64,000 nt of DNA from Halictus rubicundus (Eukaryota; Arthropoda; Insecta; Hymenoptera; Halictidae): NCBI RefSeq assembly GCF_050948215.1, contig NW_027488641.1, positions 62,001 to 126,000 of the forward strand, given 5' to 3'. The first letter of the stretch is position 1. Each line of letters begins with the position of its first letter. Under the pieces are notes generated by a model that saw only the letters and a program-made list of their open reading frames with translations, had not been told where the DNA came from and did not search any database. Made by a program: the position numbers and the translations under genes. This document shows, piece by piece, positions 1-13,500 of this stretch.

Positions 1-1
1 C

Positions 2-229
2 CGTGCCCTGCGGCGCGCGGTGGGCCACGACCTCTCGCTCCCGGCTGTCGTCGCTGCGGCAGCCGGTGGCGAGGAGGCGTGGAGGGGGTTCGCTTCCTTC
101 TGCGAGCGGGTTATGCTGCGGAAGGAGGCTGCGGAACGGGATCGGGAGCGTAATCACGATCCCGGCCGAAGGGGGGGGAGGCGGCGCAGGGTACGCCCCG
201 GGGGCGTACCCCCGTTGCGACGCCTCTGA
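2..229 (+). CDS. C-terminal fragment of non-LTR retrotransposon ORF2 (reverse transcriptase polyprotein)
   Basis: This frame enters from outside the window and stops at TGA 227-229, giving about 75 residues. The visible part begins RALRRAVGHDLSLPAVV and continues with a Trp-containing segment, then FCERVMLRKEAAERDRER and a very basic Arg/Gly tail. A pattern of DLSLPAVV, then a Trp, then FC..VM..KE.AER is what I recall at the extreme C-terminus of arthropod R1-like ORF2 proteins, downstream of the reverse transcriptase and the CCHC zinc finger. None of the catalytic domains is in view. Family knowledge says ORF2 carries endonuclease and reverse transcriptase and acts on the element RNA at the nuclear target site. 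An overlapping frame (3-407) has no such resemblance and was set aside. The first base of the window lies before the first full codon, so no start codon can be chosen. Confidence 0.65.
   Translation, partial: RALRRAVGHDLSLPAVVAAAAGGEEAWRGFASFCERVMLRKEAAERDRERNHDPGRRGGRRRRVRPGGVPPLRRL
189..211. repeat. 23-bp palindrome at the end of the R1-like ORF2
   Basis: Two 11-base arms (189-199 and 201-211, GGGTACGCCCC and its complement) flank a single central G. It lies in the last codons before the ORF2 stop. It would form a hairpin only after the innermost pairs open to make a loop. It may simply reflect the GC-rich Arg/Gly tail. Confidence 0.6.
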
Positions 230-635
230 CGCGAGCGGGGACGCCCTTGATGATCTCGAGGCGGGGGATCGGATATCCCCTTACACTCGGTCACCAACGG
301 CGTCCCCGGAGGCCGCCGGGCATCTCGAGCGGGGGCTCGGATGCTCATCGGGCGGCCTAACAGGGGGGAAGGCGCCACGTCGTCCGTTGCGTGGTGCCTT
401 CGGATAGAGTAGGTACGGGAGGGGGCCGCGTCCCCCCCTGGGTGGTATGCTAAGGCGGGGGCACACCGGATTGACATGAGCGCGCAGAGCACGGGTGCCC
501 CCAGGAGTCTAGGGACGGACGGGGAGGAGTTAGTGGGTATACTCGGCGTTGCACCAACCAGCCGAGGAGTCCCACATAACCCGGACCACCCCCCCCGGGG
601 GGGTTCGGGTATCCGTAACGAGATTACCTCCTCGG
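230..635 (+). other. 3' UTR of the R1-like element
   Basis: This is GC-rich non-coding sequence between the ORF2 stop and the A tract. It has runs of G and C. Near its 3' end, ACCCGGA (579-585) can pair with TTCGGGT (604-610) with one G-U wobble, closing over an inner C8/G7 stretch, so a terminal stem-loop about 25 nt before the poly(A) is plausible. In R2-like elements a 3' UTR structure is recognised by the reverse transcriptase; extending that role to this element is inference. I see no other gene here. Confidence 0.55.
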
Positions 636-648
636 AAAAAAAAAAAAA
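636..648 (+). other. Poly(A) tail of the R1-like insertion
   Basis: Thirteen consecutive A follow CTCCTCGG and are followed at once by TAGGATAGAGG, the satellite. This marks the 3' junction of the insertion. Confidence 0.8.
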
Positions 649-870
649 TAGGATAGAGGATAGGATAGGATAGAGGATAGGATAGGATAGAGGATAGGAT
701 AGGATAGAGGATAGGATAGGATAGAGGATAGGATAGGATAGAGGATAGGATAGGATAGAGGATAGGATAGGATAGAGGATAGGATAGGATAGAGGATAGG
801 ATAGGATAGAGGATAGGATAGGATAGAGGATAGGATAGGATAGAGGATAGGATAGGATAGAGGATAGGAT
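649..870 (+). repeat. Near-perfect run of the 17-bp satellite unit
   Basis: Directly after the R1-like poly(A) tail there are about 13 copies of the 17-mer with no substitution I can see. The first change (GGATATGATAG) comes at about 871. This is the clearest place to read the consensus unit. Confidence 0.85.
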
Positions 871-3800
871 ATGATAGAGGATAGGATAGGATAGAGGATA
901 GGATAGGATAGAGGATAGGATAGGATATAAGATAGGATAGGATAGAGGATAGGATAGGATAGAGGATACGATAGGATAGAGGATAGGATAGGATAGAGGA
1001 TAGGATAGGATAGAGGATAGGATAGGACAGAGGATAGGATAGGATAGAGGATAGGATAGGATAGCGGATAGGATAGCGGACAGGATAGGATAGAGGATAG
1101 GATAGGATAGAGGATTGGATAGAATACAGGATTGCATTGAGGATAGGATAGGATAGAGGATAGGATAGGATAGAGGATAAGATAGAGGATAGGATAGAGG
1201 ATAGGATAGAGGATTCGATAGGATAGAGGATATTATAGGATACACGATAGGTTAGGATAGAGGATTCGATAGGATAGAGGATAGGATAGGATAGAGGATA
1301 GGATAGGATAGAGGATAGGATAGGATAGAGGATAGGATAGAGGATTGGATAGGACAGAGGATAGGATAGGTTAGAGGATAGTATCGGATAGAGGATAGGA
1401 TAGGTGATTGGATAGGATAGGATAAAGGATAGGATAGGATAGAGGATAGGATATAATAGAGGATAGGATCCGATAGAGGATAGGATAGGGGATTCGTTGG
1501 ATAGAGGATAGGATAGGAAAGAGGATAGGATAGGATAGATGATAAGATAGGATAGAGGATCGGATAGGGGATTGGATAGAGAATAGGATAGGATAGAGGA
1601 TAGGATAGGATAGAGGATAGGATAGGATAGAGGATAGGATAGGATAGAGTATAGAATAGGATAGAGGATAGGATAGGATAGAGGATAGGATAGGATTGAG
1701 GATAGGATAGGATAGATGATAAGATAAGATAGAGCATCGGATAGGGGATTGGATAGAGAATAAGATAGGATAGAGGATATGATAAGATAGAGGATACGAT
1801 AGGATAGAGGATATTATAGGATACACGATAGATTAGGATAGAGGATTCGATAGGATAGAGGGCAGGGTAGGATAGAGGATAGGACAGGGGATTGGATAGG
1901 ATAGAGGATAGAAGACGATAGAGGATAGGATAGGATAGAGGATAGGATCGGATAGAGGATAGGATAGGTGATTGGATAGGGTAGAGGATAGGATAAGATA
2001 GAGGATAGGATAGGATAGAGGATAGGATAGGATAGAGGATATGATAGGATAGAGGATAGGATAGGATAGAGGATAGGATAGGATAGGATAGAGGATAGGA
2101 TAGGATAGAGGATAGGATAGGATAGAGAATAGGATAGGATAGAGGATAGGATAGGATACAGGATAGGATAGGATAGAGGATAGGATAGGATGGAGGATAC
2201 GATAGGATAGTGGAAAGGATAGAGGATAGGATAGGATAGAGGATAGGATAGGATAGAGGATAGGATAGGATAGAGGATTGGATAGGATACAGGATAGGAT
2301 AGGATAGAGGATAGGATAGGATAGGATAGAGGATAGGATAGGATAGAGGATAGGATAGGATAGAGGATAGGATATAATAGAGGATAGGATCGAACAGAGC
2401 ATAGGATAGAGGATAGGATAGGATAGAGGATAGGATAGGATAGAGGATAGGATAGGATAGAGGATAGGATAGGATAGAGGATAGGATAGGATAGAGGATA
2501 GGATAGGATAGAGGATAGGATAGGATAGAGGATAGGATAAGATATAGGATAGGATAGGATAGAGGATAGGATAGGATAGAGGATAGGATAGGATAGAGGA
2601 TAGGATAGGATAGAGGATAGGATAGGATAGAGGATAGGATAGGTTAGAGGATAGGATAGGATAGAAGATAGGATAGGAGAGAGGATAGGATAGGATAGAG
2701 GATAGGATAGAGGATATTATAGGATACACGATAGGTTAGGATAGAGGATTCGATAGAATAGAGGGCAGGATAGGATAGAGGATAGGACAGGGGATTGGAT
2801 AGGATAGAGGATAGGATAGGATAGAGGATAGGATCGGATAGAGGACAGGATAGGTGATTGGATAGGATAGAGGATAGGATCGGATAGAGGATAGGATAGG
2901 TGATTGGGTAGGGTAGAGGATAGGATAAGATAGAGGATAGGATAGGATAGAGGATAGGATATAATAGAGGATAGGATCCGATAGAGGATAGAATAGGATA
3001 AAGGATAGGATAGGATAGAGGATAGGATAGGATAGAGGATAGGATAGGATAGATTATAGAATAGGATAGAGGATAGGATAGGATAGAGGATAGGATCCGA
3101 TAGAGGATAGGATAGGGGATTCGTTGGATAGAGGATAGGATAGGATAGAAGATAGGATAGGATAGCGGATAGGATAGGATAGAGTATAGAATAGGATAAA
3201 CAATAGGATAGGATAGATAATAAGATAGGATAGAGCATCGGATAGGGGATTGGATAGAGAATAGGATAGGATAGAGCATAGGATAAGATAGAGGATAGGA
3301 TAGGATAGAGGATAGGATAGGATAGGGGATATTATAGGATAGAGGATAGGATAGGATAGCGGATAGGATAGCGGATAGGATAGCGGACAGGATAGGGTAG
3401 AGGATAGGATAGGATAGAGGATTGGATAGAATACAGGATTTCATTGAGGATAGGATAGGATAGAGGATAGGATAGAGGATAGGATAGAGGATTCGATAGG
3501 ATAGAGGATTCGATAGGATAGAGGATATTGTAGGATACACGATAGGTTAGGATAGAGGATACGATAGGATAGAGGAAAGGATAGAGGATAGGATAGGATA
3601 GAGGATAGGATAGGATAGAGGATAGGATAGGATAGAGGATAGGATAGGATAGAGGATAGGATAGGATAGAGGATAGGATAGGATAGAGGATAGGATATAA
3701 TAGAGGATAGGATCGAACAGAGGATAGGATAGGGGATTGTGTTGGATAGAGGATAGGATAGGATAGAGGATAGGATAGGTGACTGGATAGGATAGAGGAT

Positions 3801-6800
3801 AGGATAGGATAGAGGGTAGGATAGGATAGAGGATAGGATAGGATAGAGGATAGGATAGGATAGTGGATAGGATAGGATAGAGGATAGGTTAGGATACACG
3901 ATAGGTTAGGATAGAGGATTCGATAGGATAGAGGATAGGATAGGATAGGGGATAGTATATTATAGAGGATAGGATAGGATAGAGGATAGGATAGGATAGA
4001 GGATATGATAGGATAGAGGATAGGATAGGATAGAGACTAGGATCGGATAGAGGATAGGATAGGATAGAGGATAGGATAGGATAGAGGATAGGATAGAGGA
4101 TAGGATAGGATATAGGATAGGATAGGATAGAGGATAGGATAGAGGATAGGATAGGATAGAGGATACGATAGGATAGAGGAAAGGATAGAGGATAGGATAG
4201 AGGATAGGATAGGATAGAGGATAGAGGATAGGATAGGATAGAGGATAGGATAGGATAGAGGATAGGATAGGATAGAGGATTCGATAGAATAGAGGGCAGG
4301 ATAGGATAGAGGATAGGATCGGATAGAGGACAGGATAGGTGATTGGATAGGATAGAGGATAGGATCGGATAGAGGATAGGATAGGTGATTGGGTAGGGTA
4401 GAGGATAGGATAAGATAGAGGATAGGATAGGATAGAGGATAGGATATAATAGAGGATAGGATCCGATAGAGGATAGGATAGGGGATTCGTTGGATAGAGG
4501 ATAGGATAGGATAGAGGATAGGATAGCGGATAGGATAGCGGACAGGATAGGGTAGAGGATAGGATAGGATAGAGGATTGGATAGAATACAGGATTTCATT
4601 GAGGATAGGATAGGATAGAGGATAGGATAGAGGATAGGATAGAGGATTCGATAGGATAGAGGATTGGATAGAATACAGGATTGCATTGAGGATAGGATAG
4701 GATAGAGGATAGGATAGGATAGAGGATAGGATAGAGGATAGGATAGAGGATAGGATAGAGGATCGGATAGATGATTCGATAGGATAGAGGATATTATAGG
4801 ATACACGATAGGTTAGAATAGAGGATTCGATAGGATAGAGGATAAGATAGGATAGAGGATAGGATATGATAGAGGATAGGATCGGATAGAGGATAGGATA
4901 GGTGATTGGATAGGATAGGATAAAGGATAGGATAGGATAGAGGATAGGATATAATAGAGGATAGGATCCGATCGAGGATAGGATAGGGGATTCGTTGGAT
5001 AGAGGATAGGATAGGATAGAGGATAGGATAGGATAGATGATAAGATAGGATAGAGGATCGGATAGGGGATTGGATAGAGAATAGGATAGGATAGAGGATA
5101 GGATAGGATAGAGGATAGGATAGGATAGAGGATAGGATAGGATAGAGGATAGGATCGGATAGAGGATAGGATAGGTGATTGGATAGGGTAGAGGATAGGA
5201 TAAGATAGAGGATAGGATAGGATAGAGGATAGGATAGGATAGAGGATAGGATAGGATAGAGGATAGGATAGGTGATTGGATAGGGTAGAGGATAGGATAA
5301 GATAGAGGATAGGATAGGATAGAGGATAGGATAGGATAGGGGATAGGATAGGATAGAGGATAGGATAGGATAGAGGATATGATAGGATAGAGGATAGGAT
5401 AGGATAGAGGATAGGATAGGATAGGATAGGATAGAGGATAGGATAGGATAGAGGATAGGATAGGATAGAGGATAGGATAGAGGATAGGATAAGATATAGG
5501 ATAGGATAGGATAGAGGATAGGATAGGATAGAGGATAGGATAGGATAGAGGATAGGATAGGATAGAGGATACGATAAGATAGAGGAAAGGATAGAGGATA
5601 GGATAGGATAGAGGATAGGATAGGTTAGAGGATAGGATAGGATAGAGGATAGGATAGGATAGAGGATAGGATAGGACAGAGGATAGGATAGGATAGAGGA
5701 TAGGATAGGATATAAGATAGGATAGGATAGAGGATAGGATAGGATAGAGGATAGGATAGAGGATAGGATAGCATAGAGGATAGGATAGGATAGAGGATAG
5801 TATAGGATAGAGGATAGGATATAATAGAGGATAGGATCGAACAGAGGATAGGATAGGGGATTGGATTGGATAGAGGATAGGATAGGATAGAGGATAGGAT
5901 AGGATAGAGGATAGGATAGGATAGAGGATAGGATAGGATAGAGGATAGGATAGGATAGAGGATACGATAGGATAGAGGATAGGATAGGATTGAGGATAGG
6001 ATAGCATAGATGATAAGATTGGATAGAGCATCGGATAGGGGATTGGATAGAGAATAGGATAGGATAGAGCATAGGATAAGATAGAGGATAGGATAGGATA
6101 GAGGATAGGATAGGATAGGGGATATTATAGGATAGAGGATAGGATAGGATAGCGGATAGGATAGCGGATAGGATAGCGGACAGGATAGGATAGAGGATAG
6201 GATAGGATTTAGGATTGGATAGAATACAGGATTTCATTGAGGATAGGATAGGATAGAGGATAGGATAGAGGATAGGATAGAGGATTCGATAGGATAGAGG
6301 ATTCGATAGAATAGAGGATAGGATAGGATAGAGGATACGATAGGATAGATGAAAGGATAGAGGATATGATAGGATAGAGGATAGGATAGGGTAGAGGATA
6401 GGATAGGATAGAGGATAGGATAGGATAGAAGATAGGATAGGAGAGAGGATAGGATAGGATAGAGGATAGGATAGGATAGAGGATAGGATAGGATAGAGTA
6501 TAGAATAGGATAGAGAATAGGATAGGATAGAGGATAGGATAAGATAGAGGATAGGATAGGATAGAGGATAGGATAGAGGATTCGATAGGATAGAGGATAT
6601 TATAGGATACACGATAGGTTAGGATAGAGGATTCGATAGGATAGAGGGCAGGATAGGGTAGAGGATAGGACAGGGGATTAGATAGGATAGAGGATAGGAT
6701 AGGATAGAGGATAAGATCGGATAGAGGACAGGATAGGTGATTGGGTAGGATAGAGGATAGGATAAGTTAGAGGATAGGATAGGATAGAGGATAGGATATA

Positions 6801-9800
6801 ATAGAGGATAGGATCCGATAGAGGATAGGATAGGGGATTCGTTGGATAGAGGATAGGATAGGATAGAGGATAGGATAGGATAGCGGATAGGATAGGATAG
6901 AGTATAGAATAGGATAAAGGATAGGATACGATAGAGGATAGGATAGGATAGAGGATAGGATAGGATAGAGTATAGAATAGGATAGAGGATAGGATAGGAT
7001 AGAGAATAGGATAGGATAGAGGATAGGATAGGATACCGGATAGGATAGGATAGAGGATAGGATAGGTTGGAGGATACGATAGGATAGTGGAAAGGATAGA
7101 GGATAGGATAGGATAGAGGATAGGATAGGATAGCGGATAGGATAGGATAGAGTATAGAATAGGATAAAGGATAGGATAGGATAGATGATAAGATAGGATA
7201 GAGCATCGGATAGGGGATTGGATAGAGAATAGGATAGGATAGAGCATAGGATAAGATAGAGGATAGGATAGGATAGAGGATAGGATAGGATAGGGGATAT
7301 TATAGGATAGAGGATAGGATAGGATAGCGGATAGGATAGCGGATAGGATAGCGGACAGGATAGGATAGAGGATAGGATAGGATAGAGGATTGGATAGAAT
7401 ACAGGATTTCATTGAGGATAGGATAGGATAGCGGATAGGATAGCGGACAGGATAGGATAGAGGATAGGATAGGATAGAGGATATGATAGGATAGAAGATA
7501 GGATAGGATAGAGGATAGGATAGGATAGGATAGAGGATAGGATAGGATAGAGGATAGGATAGGATAGAGAATAGGATAGGATAGAGGATAGGATAGGATA
7601 CCGGATAGGATAGGATAGAGGATAGGATAGGATGGAGGATACGATAGGATAGTGGAAAGGATAGAGGATAGGAGAGGATAGAGGATGGGATAGGATAGAG
7701 GATAGGATAGGATAGAGGATAGGATAGGATAGAGGATAGGATAGGATAGAGGATAGGATAGGATAGAGGATAGGATAGGATAGAGGATAGGATAGGATAG
7801 AGGATAGGATAGGGGATTGGATAGAGAATAGGATAGGATAGAGGATAGGATAGGATAGAGGATAGGATAGGATAGAGGATAGGATCGGATAGAGGATAGG
7901 ATAGGTGATTGGATAGGGTAGAGGATAGGATAAGATAGAGGATAGGATAGGATAGAGGATAGGATAGGATAGAGGATAGGATAGGATAGAGGATAGGATA
8001 GGTGATTGGATAGGGTAGAGGATAGGATAAGATAGAGGATAGGATAGGATAGAGGATAGGATAGGATAGGGGATAGGATAGGATAGAGGATAGGATAGGA
8101 TAGAGGATATGATAGGATAGAGGATAGGATAGGATAGAGGATAGGATAGGATAGGATAGGATAGAGGATAGGATAGGATAGAGGATAGGATAGGATAGAG
8201 AATAGGATAGGATAGAGGATAGGATAGGATACAGGATAGGATAGGAGAGAGGATAGGATAGGATGGAGGATACGATAGGATAGTGGAAAGGATGGAGGAT
8301 ACGATAGGATAGAGGATAGGATAGGATAGAGGATAGGATAGGATAGAGGATAGGATAGGATAGAGAATAGGATAGGATAGAGGATAGGATAGGATACCGG
8401 ATAGGATAGGATAGAGCATAGGATAGGATGGAGGATACGATAGGATAGTGGAAAGGATGGAGGATACGATAGGATAGAGGATAGGATAGGATAGAGGATA
8501 GGATAGGATAGAGGATAGGATAGGATAGAGGATAGGATAGGATAGAGGATAGGATAGGATACCGGATAGGATAGGATAGAGGATAGGATAGGATGGAGGA
8601 TACGATAGGATAGTGGAAAGGATAGAGGATAGGAGAGGATAGAGGATAGGATAGGATAGAGGATAGGATAGGATAGAGGATAGGATAGGATAGAGGATAG
8701 GATAGGATAGAGGATAGGATAGGATAGAGGATAGGATAGGATAGAGGATAGGATAGGATAGAGGATATGATAGGATAGAGGATAGGATATAATAGAGGAT
8801 AGGATCGAACAGAGGATAGGATAGAGGATAGGATAGGATAGAGGTTAGGATAGGATAGAGGATAGGATAGGATAGAGGATAGGATAGGATAGAGGATAGG
8901 ATAGGATAGGGGATAGGATAGGATAGAGGATAGGATAGGTGATTGGATAGGGTAGAGGATAGGATAAGATAGAGGATAGGATAGGATAGAGGATAGGATA
9001 GGATAGGGGATAGGATAGGATAGAGGATAGGATAGGATAGAGGATATGATAGGATAGAGGATAGGATAGGATAGAGGATAGGATAGGATAGGATAGGATA
9101 GAGGATAGGATAGGATAGAGGATAGGATAGGATAGAGAATAGGATAGGATAGAGGATAGGATAGGATACAGGATAGGATAGGATAGAGGATAGGATAGGA
9201 TGGAGGATACGATAGGATAGTGGAAAGGATGGAGGATACGATAGGATAGAGGATAGGATAGGATAGAGGATAGGATAGGATAGAGGATAGGATAGGATAG
9301 AGAATAGGATAGGATAGATGATAGGATAGGATACCGGATAGGATAGGATAGAGGATAGGATAGGATGGAGGATACGATAGGATAGTGGAAAGGATAGAGG
9401 ATAGGAGAGGATAGAGGATAGGATAGGACAGAGGATAGGATAGGATAGAGGATAGGATAGGATAGAGGATAGGATAGGATAGAGGATAGGATAGGATAGA
9501 GGATAGGATAGGATAGAGGATAGGATAGGATAGAGGATATGATAGGATAGAGGATAGGATAGGATAGAGGATAGGATATAATAGAGGATAGGATCGAACA
9601 GAGGATAGGATAGAGGATAGGATAGGATAGAGGATAGGATAGGATAGAGGATAGGGTAGGATAGAGGATAGGATAGGATAGAGGATAGGATAGGATAGAG
9701 GATAGGATAGGGGATTGGATAGAGAATAGGATAGGATAGAGGATAGGATAGGATAGAGGATAGGATAGGATAGAGGATAGGATCGGATAGAGGATAGGAT

Positions 9801-10554
9801 AGGTGATTGGATAGGGTAGAGGATAGGATAAGATAGAGGATAGGATAGGATAGAGGATAGGATAGGATAGGGGATATTATAGGATAGAGGATAGGATAGG
9901 ATAGCGGATAGGATAGCGGATAGGATAGCGGACAGGATAGGGTAGAGGATAGGATAGGATAGAGGATTGGATAGAATACAGGATTTCATTGAGGATAGGA
10001 TAGGATAGAGGATAGGATAGAGGATAGGATAGAGGATTCGATAGGATAGAGGATTCGATAGGATAGAGGATATTGTAGGATACACGATAGGTTAGGATAG
10101 AGGATACGATAGGATAGAGGAAAGGATAGAGGATAGGATAGGATAGAGGATAGGATAGGATAGAGGATAGGATAGGATAGAGGATAGGATAGGATAGAGG
10201 ATAGGATAGGATAGAGGATAGGATATAATAGAGGATAGGATCGAACAGAGGATAGGATAGGGGATTGTGTTGGATAGAGGATAGGATAGGATAGAGGATA
10301 GGATAGGTGACTGGATAGGATAGAGGATAGGATAGGATAGAGGGTAGGATAGGATAGAGGATAGGATAGGATAGAGGATAGGATAGGATAGTGGATAGGA
10401 TAGGATAGAGGATAGGTTAGGATAGAGGATAGAATAGGATAGAGGATAGGATAGGATAGAGGATAGGATAGGATAGAGGATAAGATACGATAGAGGATAG
10501 GATAGGATAGAGGATTGGATAGGATAGAGGATAGGATAGGATAGAGGATAGGAT
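871..10554 (+). repeat. Satellite with mixed, diverged higher-order cassettes
   Basis: The 17-mer array carries recurrent variant cassettes but no clean tandem period that I can define by eye. The marker containing TACACGATAGGTTAGG appears at 1241, 1822 (variant), 2725, 3536, 3895, 4802, 6608 and 10081. A cassette with GTGGAAAGGAT recurs at about 7.1, 7.65, 8.3, 8.45, 8.6, 9.2 and 9.4 kb. Large parts resemble the later 4.27-kb unit: the stretch at about 6.62-7.21 kb recurs near 11.72, 13.79, 16.00 and 18.06 kb. No gene is seen. Confidence 0.8.
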
Positions 10555-13500
10555 AGAGGATAGGATAAGATATAGGATAGGATAGGATAGAGGATAGGAT
10601 AGGATAGAGGATAGGATAGGATAGAGGATAGGATAGGATAGAGGATACGATAAGATAGAGGAAAGGATAGAGGATAGGATAGGATAGAGGATAGGATAGG
10701 TTAGAGGATAGGATAGGATAGAGGATAGGATAGGATAGAGGATAGGATAGGACAGAGGATAGGATAGGATAGAGGATAGGATAGGATAGAGGATAGGATA
10801 GGATATAAGATAGGATAGGATAGAGGATAGGATAGGATAGAGGATAGGATAGAGGATAGGATAGCATAGAGGATAGGATAGGATAGAGCATAGTATAGGA
10901 TAGAGGATAGGATATAATAGAGGATAGGATCGAACAGAGGATAGGATAGGGGATTGGATTGGATAGAGGATAGGATAGGATAGAGGATAGGATAGGATAG
11001 AGGATAGGATAGGATAGAGGATAGGATAGGATAGAGGATAGGATAGGATAGAGGATACGATAGGATAGAGGATAGGATAGGATTGAGGATAGGATAGGAT
11101 AGATGATAAGATTGGATAGAGCATCGGATAGGGGATTGGATAGAGAATAGGATAGGATAGAGCATAGGATAAGATAGAGGATAGGATAGGATAGAGGATA
11201 GGATAGGATAGGGGATATTATAGGATAGAGGATAGGATAGGATAGCGGATAGGATAGCGGATAGGATAGTCGACATGATAGGATAGAGGATAGGATAGGA
11301 TTTAGGATTGGATAGAATACAGGATTTCATTGAGGATAGGATAGGATAGAGGATAGGATAGAGGATAGGATAGAGGATTCGATAGGATAGAGGATTCGAT
11401 AGGATAGAGGATAGGATAGGATAGAGGATACGATAGGATAGATGAAAGGATAGAGGATATGATAGGATAGAGGATAGGATAGGATAGAGGATAGGATAGG
11501 ATAGAGGATAGGATAGGATAGAAGATAGGATAGGAGAGAGGATAGGATAGGATAGAGGATAGGACAGGATAGAGGATAGGATAGGATAGAGTATAGAATA
11601 GGATAGAGAATAGGATAGGATAGAGGATAGGATAAGATAGAGGATAGGATAGGATAGAGGATAGGATAGAGGATAGGATAGAGGATTCGATAGGATAGAG
11701 GATATTATAGGATACACGATAGGTTAGGATAGAGGATTCGATAGGATAGAGGGCAGGATAGGGTAGAGGATAGGACAGGGGATTGGATAGGAAAGAGGAT
11801 AGGATAGGATAGAGGATAGGATCGGATAGAGGACAGGATAGGTGATTGGGTAGGATAGAGGATAGGATAAGTTAGAGGATAGGATAGGATAGAGGATAGG
11901 ATATAATAGAGGATAGGATCCGATAGAGGATAGGATAGGGGATTCGTTGGATAGAGGATAGGATAGGATAGAGGATAGGATAGGATAGCGGATAGGATAG
12001 GATAGAGTATAGAATAGGATAAAGGATAGGATACGATAGAGGATAGGATAGGATAGAGGATAGGATAGGATAGAGTATAGAATAGGATAGAGGATAGGAT
12101 AGGATAGAGAATAGGATAGGATAGAGGATAGGATAGGATACCGGATAGGATAGGATAGAGGATAGGATAGGATGGAGGATACGATAGGATAGTGGAAAGG
12201 ATAGAGGATAGGATAGGATAGAGGATAGGATAGGATAGCGGATAGGATAGGATAGAGTATAGAATAGGATAAAGGATAGGATAGGATAGATGATAAGATA
12301 GGATAGAGCATCGGATAGGGGATTGGATAGAGAATAGGATAGGATAGAGCATAGGATAAGATAGAGGATAGGATAGGATAGAGGATAGGATAGGATAGGG
12401 GATATTATAGGATAGAGGATAGGATAGGATAGCGGATAGGATAGCGGATAGGATAGCGGACAGGATAGGATAGAGGATAGGATAGGATAGAGGATTGGAT
12501 AGAATACAGGATTTCATTGAGGATAGGATAGGATAGCGGATAGGATAGCGGACAGGATAGGATAGAGGATAGGATAGGATAGAGGATATGATAGGATAGA
12601 AGATAGGATAGGATAGAGGATAGGATAGGATAGGATAGAGGATAGGATAGGATAGAGGATAGGATAGGATAGAGAATAGGATAGGATAGAGGATAGGATA
12701 GGATACCGGATAGGATAGGATAGAGGATAGGATAGGATGGAGGATACGATAGGATAGTGGAAAGGATAGAGGATAGGAGAGGATAGAGGATAGGATAGGA
12801 TAGAGGATAGGATAGGATAGAGGATAGGATAGGATAGAGGATAGGATAGGATAGAGGATAGGATAGGATAGAGGATAGGATAGGATAGAGGATAGGATAG
12901 GATAGAGGATAGGATAGAGGATAGGATAGCATAGAGGATAGGATAGGATAGAGGATAGTATAGGATAGAGGATAGGATATAATAGAGGATAGGATCGAAC
13001 AGAGGATAGGATAGGGGATTGGATTGGATAGAGGATAGGATAGGATAGAGGATAGGATAGGATAGAGGATAGGATAGGATAGAGGATAGGATAGGATAGA
13101 GGATAGGATAGGATAGAGGATACGATAGGATAGAGGATAGGATAGGATTGAGGATAGGATAGGATAGATGATAAGATTGGATAGAGCATCGGATAGGGGA
13201 TTGGATAGAGAATAGGATAGGATAGAGCATAGGATAAGATAGAGGATAGGATAGGATAGAGGATAGGATAGGATAGGGGATATTATAGGATAGAGGATAG
13301 GATAGGATAGCGGATAGGATAGCGGATAGGATAGTCGACATGATAGGATAGAGGATAGGATAGGATTTAGGATTGGATAGAATACAGGATTTCATTGAGG
13401 ATAGGATAGGATAGAGGATAGGATAGAGGATAGGATAGAGGATTCGATAGGATAGAGGATTCGATAGGATAGAGGATAGGATAGGATAGAGGATACGATA

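Larger units (their letters stand above)
1..648 (+). mobile_element. 3' end of an R1-clade-like non-LTR retrotransposon
   Basis: The segment is C- and G-rich unique sequence, unlike everything after it. It holds the end of an open frame, about 400 bases of non-coding sequence, and a run of 13 A at 636-648. The next base starts the satellite. An ORF2 tail, 3' UTR and poly(A) ending abruptly in other DNA is the signature of a target-primed non-LTR element. The 5' part lies outside the window, so length, 5' truncation and target-site duplication cannot be judged. The clade call rests on the short C-terminal protein pattern only; another member of the I/R1 group is possible. Confidence 0.75.

Noticed and set aside
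3..407. Plus-strand open frame of 134 codons overlapping the R1-like ORF2 end
   Set aside because: It lies in another frame of GC-rich DNA, shows no recognisable motif, and runs past the end of the frame that does resemble ORF2.
6678..10085. Minus-strand open frame of 1,135 codons with a Ser-Tyr-Pro-Leu-Ile repeat, and dozens of similar ones across both satellite blocks
   Set aside because: The consensus minus strand cannot contain a stop codon, all three frames give the same peptide, the recurrent MYPIISSILS starts are GTG rather than ATG, and the frames have no non-repeat domain. They are satellite, not genes.
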